In this document: in pieces, positions 53,322 through 62,195 of the stretch
Layout of the letters: each line of letters begins with the position of its first letter
Numbering within the stretch: position 1 is the stretch's first letter
Origin: Palsa-504 sp963808615
GTDB lineage: Bacteria > Actinomycetota > Actinomycetes > Streptosporangiales > Streptosporangiaceae
Length of the DNA stretch: 64,000 bases
Direction: 5' to 3'
Assembly (NCBI GenBank): GCA_963808615.1
Contig: CAWEGV010000002.1
Coordinates: 124,001 to 188,000, forward strand
Program-made: the position numbers and the translations under genes
The notes under the pieces: generated by a model
What the model saw: only the letters and a program-made list of their open reading frames with translations
What the model was told of the DNA's origin: nothing
Databases searched by the model: none

Positions 53322-54230
53322 ATTCCCGCGGACCTCGACGCCCTGTTTGACCGGACCGCGAGCCTGGCCGCCAGGCCGCGCACCGTCGACGAGCTGCCCG
53401 GCGGACTGACCAACCGCAACTACAAGGTCACCACGCCAGACGGGAGCTTCGTCGCGCGGATCTCCTCCAGCGGCACCGAACTGCTCGCCATCGACCGGGA
53501 TCGCGAGTACCAGAACTCGGTGGCCGCAGCCGAAGCGGGCGCGGGGGCGCCGGTCATCGAGTACCGGCCCCAGGACAGCCTGCTGGTCGTCGGCTACATC
53601 GAGGGCCGGACGCTCACCGCCGCGGACGTGGCCGCGGCCGAGAACATCCCGCGCATCGCCGCCGCCTGCCGCCGTCTGCACGGCGGAAGGCGGTTCGGCA
53701 ACGACTTCGACATGTTCGAGGTCCAGCGGGGGTATTTGTCCGTGGCCCGGAGCCGGGGCTTCAAGGTCCCGGCGGGCTACGAGGACCTGCTGCCTGCGGT
53801 CGGCGCGGCAGAAAAGGCCCTGGCCATCCGGGCCGAAGGCACCGTGCCCTGCAACAACGACCTGCTGGCGGCCAACTTCATCGACGACGGAGACCGGCTC
53901 TGGCTGATCGACTACGAGTTGTCAGGCAACAACGACGCCTGCTTCGAGCTGGGCAACATCGGCGCGGAGTCCCGCCTGTCCCGCGACGCCCTGGCCGACC
54001 TGGTCACGGCGTACTACCGACGGCCGCGGCTCAGCCGGATCGCCCGGGCCCGGCTGCTCGGCCTGATCGGCATGTACGGGTGGACCCTGTGGGGCGCGAT
54101 CCAGAACGCCGCGAGCCCGCTCGACTTCGACTTCTGGTCCTGGGCCATGGAACGGTTCGAGGGCGCCGCGGCCGGCCTCACCGCCGATGACTTCCCTCGC
54201 CTGCTCGAGGACGTCCGGCGAGATGACTGA
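53322..54230 (+). CDS. APH/choline-kinase-like phosphotransferase, non-canonical start
   Basis: About 302 residues. ELPGGLTNRNYKV near residue 24, the Brenner-like CNNDLLAANFI (usually HxDxxxxN) and LWLIDYELSGNNDACFELGN with the metal-binding Asp are those of aminoglycoside/choline kinases. Homology begins at PADLDALF (53325), but no ATG, GTG or TTG lies in frame between the stop at 53301 and the GTG at 53520, which would cut the nucleotide loop. ATT at 53322 follows GGGAGGGG directly. Its stop overlaps the next gene. Confidence 0.82.
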   Translation: MPADLDALFDRTASLAARPRTVDELPGGLTNRNYKVTTPDGSFVARISSSGTELLAIDRDREYQNSVAAAEAGAGAPVIEYRPQDSLLVVGYIEGRTLTAADVAAAENIPRIAAACRRLHGGRRFGNDFDMFEVQRGYLSVARSRGFKVPAGYEDLLPAVGAAEKALAIRAEGTVPCNNDLLAANFIDDGDRLWLIDYELSGNNDACFELGNIGAESRLSRDALADLVTAYYRRPRLSRIARARLLGLIGMYGWTLWGAIQNAASPLDFDFWSWAMERFEGAAAGLTADDFPRLLEDVRRDD

Positions 54231-56751
54231 GCCCCGGGAACCGTCCGCCTCTCAAGGCTCACTCGCATCTCCAGCCCCGCCCGCCCTGCCCGTCCGCGCC
54301 CGGGTCGTGATCATCGGCGGCGGCGTGATCGGCGCCAGCGTGGCCTACCACCTGGCCGCGATGGGCTGGACCGACGTGCTGCTGGTCGAGCAGGGGCGGC
54401 TTTCCTGCGGCACCACCTGGCACGCGGCCGGCCTGGTCGGCCAGCTGCGCGCCTCGGAGAACGGCACCCGGCTGGTGCAGTACTCCACCGAGCTGTACTC
54501 CAGGCTGGAGCGGGAGACCGGGCTGTCCGCCGGCTTCCGGCGCTGCGGGGGTGTCACCGTGGCCCGCACCCAGGACCGCCTCACCCAGCTCCGGCGGACC
54601 GCTGCCGCCGCCGAGGCCTACCAGCTGGAATGCGAGCTGATCAGCCCGGAACAAGCCCGCGAGCTGTACCCGGTCATGCGGATCGACGACCTGGCCGGCG
54701 CGATCTGGCTGCCCGGCGACGGCCGGGCCAACCCCACCGACCTGACCGCCGCGCTGGCCCGCGGTGCCCGCGACCGCGGCGTCACGATCAGCGAGCGGAC
54801 CCGGGTGACCGGCATCATGTCCGCCGGAGGCGCGGTAACCGGCGTCCGCACCGAGTCCGGCGACGTCGAGGCCGAAGTGGTGGTCAACTGCGCCGGCCAG
54901 TGGGCCAAGCAGGTCGGCGCGATGTGCGGGGTGACCGTGCCGCTGCACTCGGCCGAGCACTTCTACGTCGTCACCGAGCAGATCGACGGGGTGCACCGGG
55001 ACCTGCCGGTGCTGCGCGACCCCGACGGCTACACCTACATCAAGGAGGAGGTCGGCGGGCTGGTCGTCGGCGGCTTCGAGCCGGAGGCCAAGCCCTGGGT
55101 CGCGCCCGACGCGCTGCCCTACCCGTTCGAGTTCCAGCTGCTGGACGAGGACTGGGACCATTTCGCGATCCTGATGGACAGCGCCATCGCCCGGATCCCG
55201 GCGTTGGCCGAGACCGGGATCAAGATGTTCTACAACGGGCCGGAGAGCTTCACCCCGGACAACCAGTTCATCCTGGGCGAGGCGCCGGAGCTGCGGAACT
55301 TCTTCGTCGGGGCCGGCTTCAACTCGGTCGGCATCGCGTCGGCCGGGGGGGCCGGGCGGGCGCTGGCCGAGTGGATCACCGAGGGCGAGCCGAGCCTGGA
55401 CCTGTCCGCGGTCGACATCCGGCGCTTCGCCGCCTTCAACGGCAACAACCAGTGGCTGCACGACCGGGTCAGCGAGGTGCTCGGCCTGCACTACGCGGTG
55501 CCCTGGCCCAACCGCGAGCTGGACACCGCCCGGCCGTTCCGCAGGTCCCCGGCCTATCACCTGCTCAAGCAGGCCAACGCCGGATTCGGCAGCAAGATGG
55601 GCTGGGAACGCGCGAACTTCTTCGCCCCGCCCGGCCGGAGCCCGGTCATCGAGTACGGCTGGGGCCACCAGAACTGGCAGCCCTGGTCCTCCGCGGAGCA
55701 GCGCGCCGCCCGCACCGCCGTCGCCCTGTTCGACCAGACCAGTTTCTCCAAGTACCTGGTCGTCGGCCGGGACGCCGAGCAGGCGCTGCAGTGGCTGTGC
55801 ACCGCGGACGTCGCGGTCGAGCCCGGCCGGACCGTGTACACCGGCATGCTCAACGCACGTGGCACCTATGAGGCCGACATCACCGTGACCAGGCTCAAGG
55901 CCGACGAGTTCCTGCTGGTCAGCAGCGCTGCCACCACCGAGCGCGACCAGGATCACATCACCAGGCGGATGCCCGCAGGATGCCACGCCAGCGTGGTCGA
56001 CGTCACCTCGCAGTTCGCCGTGTACGGCGTCATGGGCCCCAGGTCACGCGAGCTGCTGTCCCGGCTGTCCCGCAGCGATTTCCGCGACGAGGCGTTCCCG
56101 TTCGGCTCCAGCCGCGAGATCGACCTCGGCTACGCCACGGTCCGCGCGACCAGGATCACCTACGTCGGCGAGCTCGGCTGGGAGCTGTACGTCCCGGCGG
56201 AATTCGCCGTGGGCGCCTACCAGGACCTGATGGCCGCCGGCGCCGACCTCGGCCTGGTCAACGCCGGCTACTACGCGATCGAGTCGATGCGGCTGGAGAA
56301 GGCCTACCGGGCCTTCGGCCGCGAGCTGACCCCGGACTACAACCCGGTCGAGGCCGGCCTGCTGTTCGCCTGCAAGCTCCAGGCCGGCCTGGAGTTCCTG
56401 GGCCGGGAGGCGGTCGAGAAGGCCCGGGCCGACGGGCCCAGGCGCAGGCTCGTCTCGCTCGTGCTGGACGAGCCCGGTGATCCGGACGTCATGATCTGGG
56501 GCGGCGAACTGGTCCTGCGGGACGGCGTCGCCGTGGGCCAGGTCACCTCGGGGGCCTGGGGCGAGTCCCTCGGCGCCTGCGTGGGCCTGGCCTACGTCCG
56601 CCATCCGGGCGATGCCGTGCTCACCCCCGACCTGGTGCGATCCGGCGCGTACCAGGTGAACGTGGACGGCGGCCTGTATGCCGCCTCCGTCGGCCTGCGC
56701 CCCCCCTTCGACCCCGCCGGCGATCGCGTCAAGGGCCGCTACGGCCCCTGA
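54223..56751 (+). CDS. Dimethylglycine/sarcosine dehydrogenase-like FAD plus GcvT protein
   Basis: 842 residues from the ATG at 54223. The N-terminal FAD oxidase half has GGGVIGASVAYHLA (about 32-45) and the covalent-FAD-type GTTWHAAGLVGQLR. The C-terminal half is a GcvT-like aminomethyltransferase (QWLCTADVAVEPGRTVYTGM, TYVGELGWELYVP, AIESMRLEKAYRAFGRELTPDYNP) that passes formaldehyde to tetrahydrofolate. It demethylates glycine derivatives from choline/betaine breakdown in the family; paired with a choline-kinase-like gene and a GntR regulator here. Confidence 0.92.
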   Translation: MTEPREPSASQGSLASPAPPALPVRARVVIIGGGVIGASVAYHLAAMGWTDVLLVEQGRLSCGTTWHAAGLVGQLRASENGTRLVQYSTELYSRLERETGLSAGFRRCGGVTVARTQDRLTQLRRTAAAAEAYQLECELISPEQARELYPVMRIDDLAGAIWLPGDGRANPTDLTAALARGARDRGVTISERTRVTGIMSAGGAVTGVRTESGDVEAEVVVNCAGQWAKQVGAMCGVTVPLHSAEHFYVVTEQIDGVHRDLPVLRDPDGYTYIKEEVGGLVVGGFEPEAKPWVAPDALPYPFEFQLLDEDWDHFAILMDSAIARIPALAETGIKMFYNGPESFTPDNQFILGEAPELRNFFVGAGFNSVGIASAGGAGRALAEWITEGEPSLDLSAVDIRRFAAFNGNNQWLHDRVSEVLGLHYAVPWPNRELDTARPFRRSPAYHLLKQANAGFGSKMGWERANFFAPPGRSPVIEYGWGHQNWQPWSSAEQRAARTAVALFDQTSFSKYLVVGRDAEQALQWLCTADVAVEPGRTVYTGMLNARGTYEADITVTRLKADEFLLVSSAATTERDQDHITRRMPAGCHASVVDVTSQFAVYGVMGPRSRELLSRLSRSDFRDEAFPFGSSREIDLGYATVRATRITYVGELGWELYVPAEFAVGAYQDLMAAGADLGLVNAGYYAIESMRLEKAYRAFGRELTPDYNPVEAGLLFACKLQAGLEFLGREAVEKARADGPRRRLVSLVLDEPGDPDVMIWGGELVLRDGVAVGQVTSGAWGESLGACVGLAYVRHPGDAVLTPDLVRSGAYQVNVDGGLYAASVGLRPPFDPAGDRVKGRYGP

Positions 56752-57155
56752 CCCTCGCCGCGCAGGGTCCTGCTGTGCCCGCGCATCTCGGCCAGAACCT
56801 CCCCGTCGGCGCGGCGGACGCTGACGTCGTAGATGCCGCTGCGCTCCATCCGCACGCGCTCGGCGGCGGCCGCGATGAGCTCATCGCCCTCACGGGCCGG
56901 GCTGAGGAAGGTGATCTGGCCCGCCTGGGCCACCGTCACCGGACCGTAGCTGTTGCAGGCGTAGGCGAAGGCGGTATCGGCGAGCAGGAAGATGTAGCCG
57001 CCATGGGCGATGCCGTGGCCGTTAGTCATGACGCTCGTCACCCGCATCCGGGCCGTGGCCCGTCCTGGACCGACCTCATCGATGCTGATCCCGAGCGCCT
57101 GGCTCGCCCGGTCATCGGCATACATCCGCGCCGCGCTCCGCAGCGCCAGCTGCAT
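56739..57155 (-). CDS. paaI: PaaI family hotdog thioesterase
   Basis: 138 residues. Hotdog fold with the active-site segment TNGHGIAHGGYIFLLADTAFAYACNSYG and the Asp of LADTAF. Hydroxyphenylacetyl-CoA thioesterase type; releases CoA from stalled phenylacetate intermediates in the family. The rest of the paa pathway is not here. Its last 13 bases overlap the convergent GcvT-like gene. Downstream of the broken hydrolase on the same strand. Confidence 0.9.
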   Translation of the reverse strand: MQLALRSAARMYADDRASQALGISIDEVGPGRATARMRVTSVMTNGHGIAHGGYIFLLADTAFAYACNSYGPVTVAQAGQITFLSPAREGDELIAAAAERVRMERSGIYDVSVRRADGEVLAEMRGHSRTLRGEGQGP

Positions 57156-57215
57156 CGCCTCGTGGTCGGGCCCGCCATCGGCGTGGCCGCTATCCAGGGC
57201 AGAACCTCCTGGTCC

Positions 57216-58002
57216 TTAGCCTTCCCGGAGGAAGGCGGCGATCACCGGCCCCACCTGATCGGCGCTGTCGAGCAGGACCAGATGCCCGCCGCCCCGCACC
57301 GTGGGCAGCCGGGCCCGGGGTATGAGCGCGGCCATCACCCGGTGATTGACCAGCGGGGTCACCGGGTCGTCGTCGCCCGCGATGACCAGCGTGGGGTGGC
57401 GGATGGTCCACAGGCACGGCAGGCTGGTCCAGCCGAACAGGGGGCCATCCGGTACAGCGCCGCCATGGTATCGGTAGGCCGGCGGATGTGCATCGAGCGG
57501 ACCAGTTCCGGCTCTTTCCGCAGCCTCCCGCCGAACATGTCGCCGGCCACCTGCTCCAGCCGTTCCGGATGGTAGCTGCGCGGGTGGATGAAGTGCCACA
57601 GCGCTTCTAGGCGGCCGGGCACGGCGAAGCCGCCGAAGGTGTAGGCGCGAGCACGAGGCGGCGCACATGGCGGGGGTGGGAGAATGCCATCTGCTGGGCC
57701 ACCGCGCCGCCGAACGACGCGCCGAGCACGTGGGCGGAGGCGATGCCGAATTCATCGAGGACCGCGGTGCCGAACCCGGCCAGTCCCCACATGCTCAGCG
57801 GGAAGGCGGGCATCTGCGACCGGCCGATGCCCGGCGGGTCGAACGCGATCGTCTGGAATCCATCCAGGTGGGGGAGTAGCCGGTCCCACAATCCGACCTC
57901 GCCCCAGATGCCGGAGTAGAGCAGCAGGGGCTCGCCTTCCCCGCGGATCTGAGCGTGGATCCGCAGGCCCCTGATGCGTAGCTGCTCGTGCCTGACGGGC
58001 AC
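57216..58002 (-). pseudogene. Alpha/beta hydrolase (PHA depolymerase-like), two frameshifts
   Basis: From the GTG at 58002: RHEQLRIRGLRIHAQIRGEG, PPGIGRSQMPAFPL and the nucleophile elbow LGASFGGAVAQQMAF. After a shift near 57640, LEALWHFIHPRSYHPERLEQ, and after another near 57440, IRHPTLVIAGDDDPVTPLVN (Asp) and GGGHLVLLD (His). If repaired it would be about 262 residues with a complete Ser-Asp-His triad, of the PhaZ-like intracellular depolymerase kind, which fits the adjacent PHA synthase remnant. Confidence 0.8.
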
Positions 58003-59509
58003 GGCGGACGGATCGGGCTGGGCAAGTCCGAGGTGGCGCCGGACAAGGGGGACAAGCGCTTCGCCGACCCGGCCTGGCAGCACAACCCCCTGTTCAAGAT
58101 GACCATGCAGGCGTACCTCACCTACAGCGCGGGAGCCGACGCCTACGTCGACCACCTCGGCCTGGACGGCATGGGCGCCGAGCGCCTGCGCTTCGGGCTG
58201 GTCCTGGCCCGGGATGCCATGGCGCCGACCAACTTCTTCTGGGCCAACCCCGCGGCCATCAAGCGCTGCTTCGACAGCGCCGGCGGCAGCGTAGCCAAGG
58301 GCATGGCCAACTGGGCCGGCGACCTGGTCCGCAACCACGGCATGCCCTCGATGGTCGACCGCAGGCCGTTCAAGATCGGCGAGAACCTGGCCGCCTCGCC
58401 CGGCGCGGTCATCTACCGCAACGAGGTCCTGGAGCTGATCCAGTACACGCCGCAGACCGAGACCGTCTACGACCGGCCCATCCTCATGGTCCCCCCGCAG
58501 GTGAACAAGTACTACGCGCTGGACCTGTCGCCGGGCCGCAGCCTGTACGAGTACCTGCTCCAGCGCGGCATCCAGGTGTACGGGATCAGCTGGCGCAACC
58601 CGACCCGGGCGCAGCGCGAGTGGAACTTCGACACCTACGTGCAGGCCACGATCGACGCCATCGACGTCGTCCGCGAGATCTCAGGCTCGCCGGACGTGAA
58701 CCTCATGGGCGGCTGCCTGGGCGGGATGACGGCCGCCCTCACCCAGGCGCACCTCGCTGCCCTGGGGCAAGAGGACCGGATCGCATCCTCGACGATGTTC
58801 GTCACCCTGCTGGACTGCGAGTCCGAGGGACGCATGTTCCTGTTCGGGACGCCGGCCACGCTCTCGCTGGCCAAGCTGGTGACCAGGCCCACCGGGGTGA
58901 TCGACGGGTGGCAGATGGGTTCGATGTTCGCCTGGCTCCGCCCCAACGACCTGGTTCTGGAACTACTGGGTGAACAACTACCTGCTCGGCCAGGATCCCC
59001 CGGCCTTCGACATCCTGGCCTGGAACGCGGACACCACCCGGCTGACGCGCGGCTTCCACCACCAGCTGCTCGACATGGTGGAAGGGAACCAGCTGGTGCG
59101 CCCGGGTGCCATGACGGTCCTCGGCACGCCGGTCGACATCTCCCGCATCACCACCGACACGTATGTGGCGGCCGGGCTGACCGACCACATCACGCCCTGG
59201 CAGACCTGCTACCGGACCACCCAGCTGGTCTCCGGCCACACCCAGTTCGTGCTGTGCTCCAGCGGCCACATCCAGACCGTGGTGGCCGACCCGAAGCACC
59301 GCGGACTCGGGTACTTCGTCAACCCGGACGTCCCGCCCTCGGCCGATGAATGGCTGAAGGCCGCGGAACGGCACGAGGGATCCTGGTGGGAGCACTGGGT
59401 CGCCTGGCTGGCCGAACGCTCCGGCCAGCGGAGCGCCGCGCCGCAGGCCCTGGGCAGCACCCGCTTCCCGCCCCGGGAGGCAGCCCCCGGCACCTATATC
59501 TACCTGTAA
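57988..59509 (+). pseudogene. Second PHA synthase, N-terminally truncated and frameshifted
   Basis: GDKRFADPAWQHNPLFK starts the homology, with about 85 N-terminal residues missing relative to the intact phaC in this window. The catalytic box GGCLGG (Cys) and NKYYALDLSPGRSLYEYL are present. A shift near 58955 moves the last third (NNYLLGQDPPAFDILAWNAD, LTDHITPWQTCYRTTQ, SSGHIQTVV) to another frame ending at 59509. The start overlaps the divergent hydrolase start by 15 bases. Confidence 0.88.
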
Positions 59510-59586
59510 CCGGACCCACCCCACAGGTCCCGGGCCCCTGAGGTCCCGCGTCATGCTGCGGCTCCGTCGGCGGTTACATTCCGTTC

Positions 59587-59609
59587 TGCCGAACGGTTCG
59601 TGGTATCCC
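59587..59609 (+). repeat. Copy 7 of dispersed motif
   Basis: TGCCGAACGGTTCGTGGTAT and neighbours, preceded by ACATTCCGTTC, about 110-130 bases upstream of the ABC ATPase gene. Confidence 0.75.
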
Positions 59610-59718
59610 GCTCCGGACATGAATACCGGTTTGCGTAAGTACGCGAGAACGGGCATGCTGGGGCCCGGTAACAGGCTGAGCGCCCGGCACCGGGCGCCTC
59701 CCGGTACGGGGAGTAGAC

Positions 59719-60783
59719 GTGACCGAGGCAGCAGGCCTCATCGAGGCGCACGAGCTGACCAAGAGGTTCGGGGACACGGTGGCCGTGGACCACCTGTCAT
59801 TCACGGTCGAGCCGGGCCGGGTCACCGGTTTCCTCGGCCCCAACGGCGCGGGCAAGTCCACCACGATGCGGCTTATCCTCGGCCTGGACCGGCCGAACGG
59901 CGGCACGGCGACCATCGGCGGACTGGCCTATCGCCAGCTGCACCGGCCGCTGCACACCGTCGGCGCGCTGCTCGAGTCCCGGTCGGTGCATCCGGGCCGC
60001 AGCGCCCGTAACCACCTGCTGTTCCTGGCCGAGACGCAGGGTTTCCCCGCCCGCCGGGTCGATGAGGTCCTCGATCTGGTCGGCCTGCGCGCGGTGGCAG
60101 GCAAGCGGGCCGGCGGCTTCTCGCTCGGCATGACCCAGCGGCTCGGGATCGCCGCGGCGATGCTCGGCGACCCCCGGGTGCTGCTGCTGGACGAGCCGGC
60201 CAACGGCCTGGACCCGGAAGGCATCCGCTGGGTCCGCACCTTCATGCAGCAGCTCGCCACCGAAGGCCGCACGGTGTTCGTGTCCAGCCACCTGATGAGC
60301 GAGATGGCCGTCACCGCCGACCACCTGATCGTCATCGGACGGGGCGCTCTGATCGCCGACTCCTCGACCCAGGAGTTCATCCAGCGCAGCTCGGAGCGGT
60401 CGGTACTGGTCCGCACGCCCGACCACGCGCGGCTGGGTGAGCTGATCACCGCGGCGGGCGGCGAGATCCAGCCGGAACGGACCGCCGCGGCCGGCGGCCA
60501 CGGGGGCGACGGTGCCGACGGGGCGGCCAGCATGGTCGTCACCGGACTGCCGGCGCAGCGGATCGGGGAACTGGCGGCCTCCGCGTCGGTCGTGCTGCAC
60601 GAGCTGACCCCCAGGCTGGCTTCGCTGGAGGAGGCATTCATGGAGCTGACCGCGGACAGCGTCCAGTACGGCAAGCCCTCGGCGCCGGGCAGCGAGGGCC
60701 GCCAGCCGGACGAGCCCCGCGAGCCGGACGGGCCCCGCCAGCCGGACGGGCCCCGCCAGCCGGACGAGCGGAGCGTGCGATGA
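59719..60783 (+). CDS. ABC transporter ATP-binding protein
   Basis: 354 residues. Walker A GPNGAGKST (40-48), signature FSLGMTQRLG, Walker B VLLLDEPANGLDPEG and the H-loop SSHLMSEM are all intact. The C-terminal 30 residues are a tandem repeat of PRQPDG-type units (a 15-base DNA repeat), likely a flexible tail. The stop overlaps the permease ATG. Belongs to the DrrA/BcrA-like exporter group. Confidence 0.93.
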   Translation: MTEAAGLIEAHELTKRFGDTVAVDHLSFTVEPGRVTGFLGPNGAGKSTTMRLILGLDRPNGGTATIGGLAYRQLHRPLHTVGALLESRSVHPGRSARNHLLFLAETQGFPARRVDEVLDLVGLRAVAGKRAGGFSLGMTQRLGIAAAMLGDPRVLLLDEPANGLDPEGIRWVRTFMQQLATEGRTVFVSSHLMSEMAVTADHLIVIGRGALIADSSTQEFIQRSSERSVLVRTPDHARLGELITAAGGEIQPERTAAAGGHGGDGADGAASMVVTGLPAQRIGELAASASVVLHELTPRLASLEEAFMELTADSVQYGKPSAPGSEGRQPDEPREPDGPRQPDGPRQPDERSVR

Positions 60784-61631
60784 CCGCCGCGCCTGCGCCC
60801 AGCGCGCCGGCGATCGGGGGCGCCGTCCCGGCCGGTCCGTCCCGGCCCGGCTTCGGCCGCCTGCTGATCGCGGAATGGACGAAGGTCCGCTCGGTGCAGT
60901 CCACGCTGTGGTCGTTTCTCGCGTTCGTGGTGGTGGCGGTCGGCTTCTCCACGCTGATCGCCGTCGTCATCGCGCACGACTGGAACGCGCCGGGCAACCA
61001 TCCCAACCACGCCAGGCTCCTTACCGACCCGACCGCGGTGATCTTCGGTGCGGGTCTCGGCCTCGGCCAGCTGGCCATCTGCGTGCTGGGCGTGATCGTG
61101 ATCACCAGCGAGTACAGCAGCGGCACCATCCGCGCGTCGCTGCTGGCCGTGCCGCACAGGACTTCGATGCTGGCCGCCAAGGCCCTGGTGTTCGCTCTGC
61201 TCGACTTCGTGATCAGCGCGATCACCGTCTTCGTGGTGTTCTTCATCACCACCGCGATCCTGCGCAGCCACGTCTCCATCACGCTCAGCCAGCCGGGCGT
61301 GACCAGGGCGGTCATCGGGGCCATCTTGTACCTGACCGTGCTCGGGTTGTTCGCGATGTCGATCGGCGGCCTGATCCGGCACACCGCGGGCGCGATCGCG
61401 ATCGTCATCGCCACGGTCATCGTGGTCCCCCCGCTCGTCGGCCTGATCCCCGGGACCATCGCCAATCACATCCACGGCTACCTGCCCACCGTGGCCGGCC
61501 AGCTTGTCGCGCAGGTCACCCAGGAGTCAGGGGACGTGCTGTCCGGCTGGCAGGGCTTCGGCGTCTTCTGCCTGTGGACCGCCGTGCTCCTAGGCCTCTG
61601 CGGCTGGCTGCTCGTGCGCCGCGACGCCTAG
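60780..61631 (+). CDS. ABC-2 type transporter permease
   Basis: 283 residues starting at the ATG overlapping the ATPase stop. After a Pro/Ala-rich head come the typical FGRLLIAEWTKVRSVQSTLW start and six membrane helices, with EYSSGTIRASLLAVPHR in the usual cytosolic loop. It forms an exporter with the preceding ATPase; substrate unknown. Confidence 0.92.
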   Translation: MTAAPAPSAPAIGGAVPAGPSRPGFGRLLIAEWTKVRSVQSTLWSFLAFVVVAVGFSTLIAVVIAHDWNAPGNHPNHARLLTDPTAVIFGAGLGLGQLAICVLGVIVITSEYSSGTIRASLLAVPHRTSMLAAKALVFALLDFVISAITVFVVFFITTAILRSHVSITLSQPGVTRAVIGAILYLTVLGLFAMSIGGLIRHTAGAIAIVIATVIVVPPLVGLIPGTIANHIHGYLPTVAGQLVAQVTQESGDVLSGWQGFGVFCLWTAVLLGLCGWLLVRRDA

Positions 61632-61660
61632 CGCAGCCGGCTGCCGCGGGCGGCCAGCGG

Positions 61661-61820
61661 TCAGTCGACGTTGTTCTTGCGGCCCTGGCGGACGTAGTCG
61701 ACGGCCGAGGCGATGTGCTGGCCGCCGTGGACCGCGCGCTTCTTGGCGATATCTGGCCGAGCGAGCGGTGGTTCTGCACGCTGAGCTGGACCGGGCCGCC
61801 CGCAGTGTGCGCCGCGACCA
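61661..61820 (-). pseudogene. C-terminal fragment of an unknown gene
   Basis: Minus-strand reading GGPVQLSVQNHRSLGQI then, after a shift, KKRAVHGGQHIASAVDYVRQ and a stop at 61661 looks like the end of a real protein, but I cannot name the family. The rest of the 564-base gap 61632-62195 shows no gene; the plus-strand frame open there is Pro/Arg-rich and has no good start before 62196. Confidence 0.4.
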
Positions 61821-62195
61821 GCTAGCGGCTGACCGTGCAGCCCCGGGATGCGCCACGGCCCGGAGTCGGTCCGGCCTGGGTCAAATATCGGTCAGCTGAC
61901 CGATGTCTCTTACTGCAACTTGCAGCACCATTTTTCGTGCAATCAGCGCCTGGCCGTTCAGCATGGTGCCGGACCCGGCCCGGGCCTTATGCGGGGTGAC
62001 GAGCCCTGGCTCGGACCCTCGAAGCGGCCGGCCAGGCAGCGCGGGCGGACGATTGCGCCAGCCCGTCCGCCCGCGCTGCACCGGTGCTGCGTCTGGGTGA
62101 GCACGGGACCGGCCGCGTCGGCGGCGCCCGCTGCAGGGTCCTGGGGCTCTCTGACCCGGGAGGTGCGTGTCACCCCGAGGAGGGAGGAACTGGCG

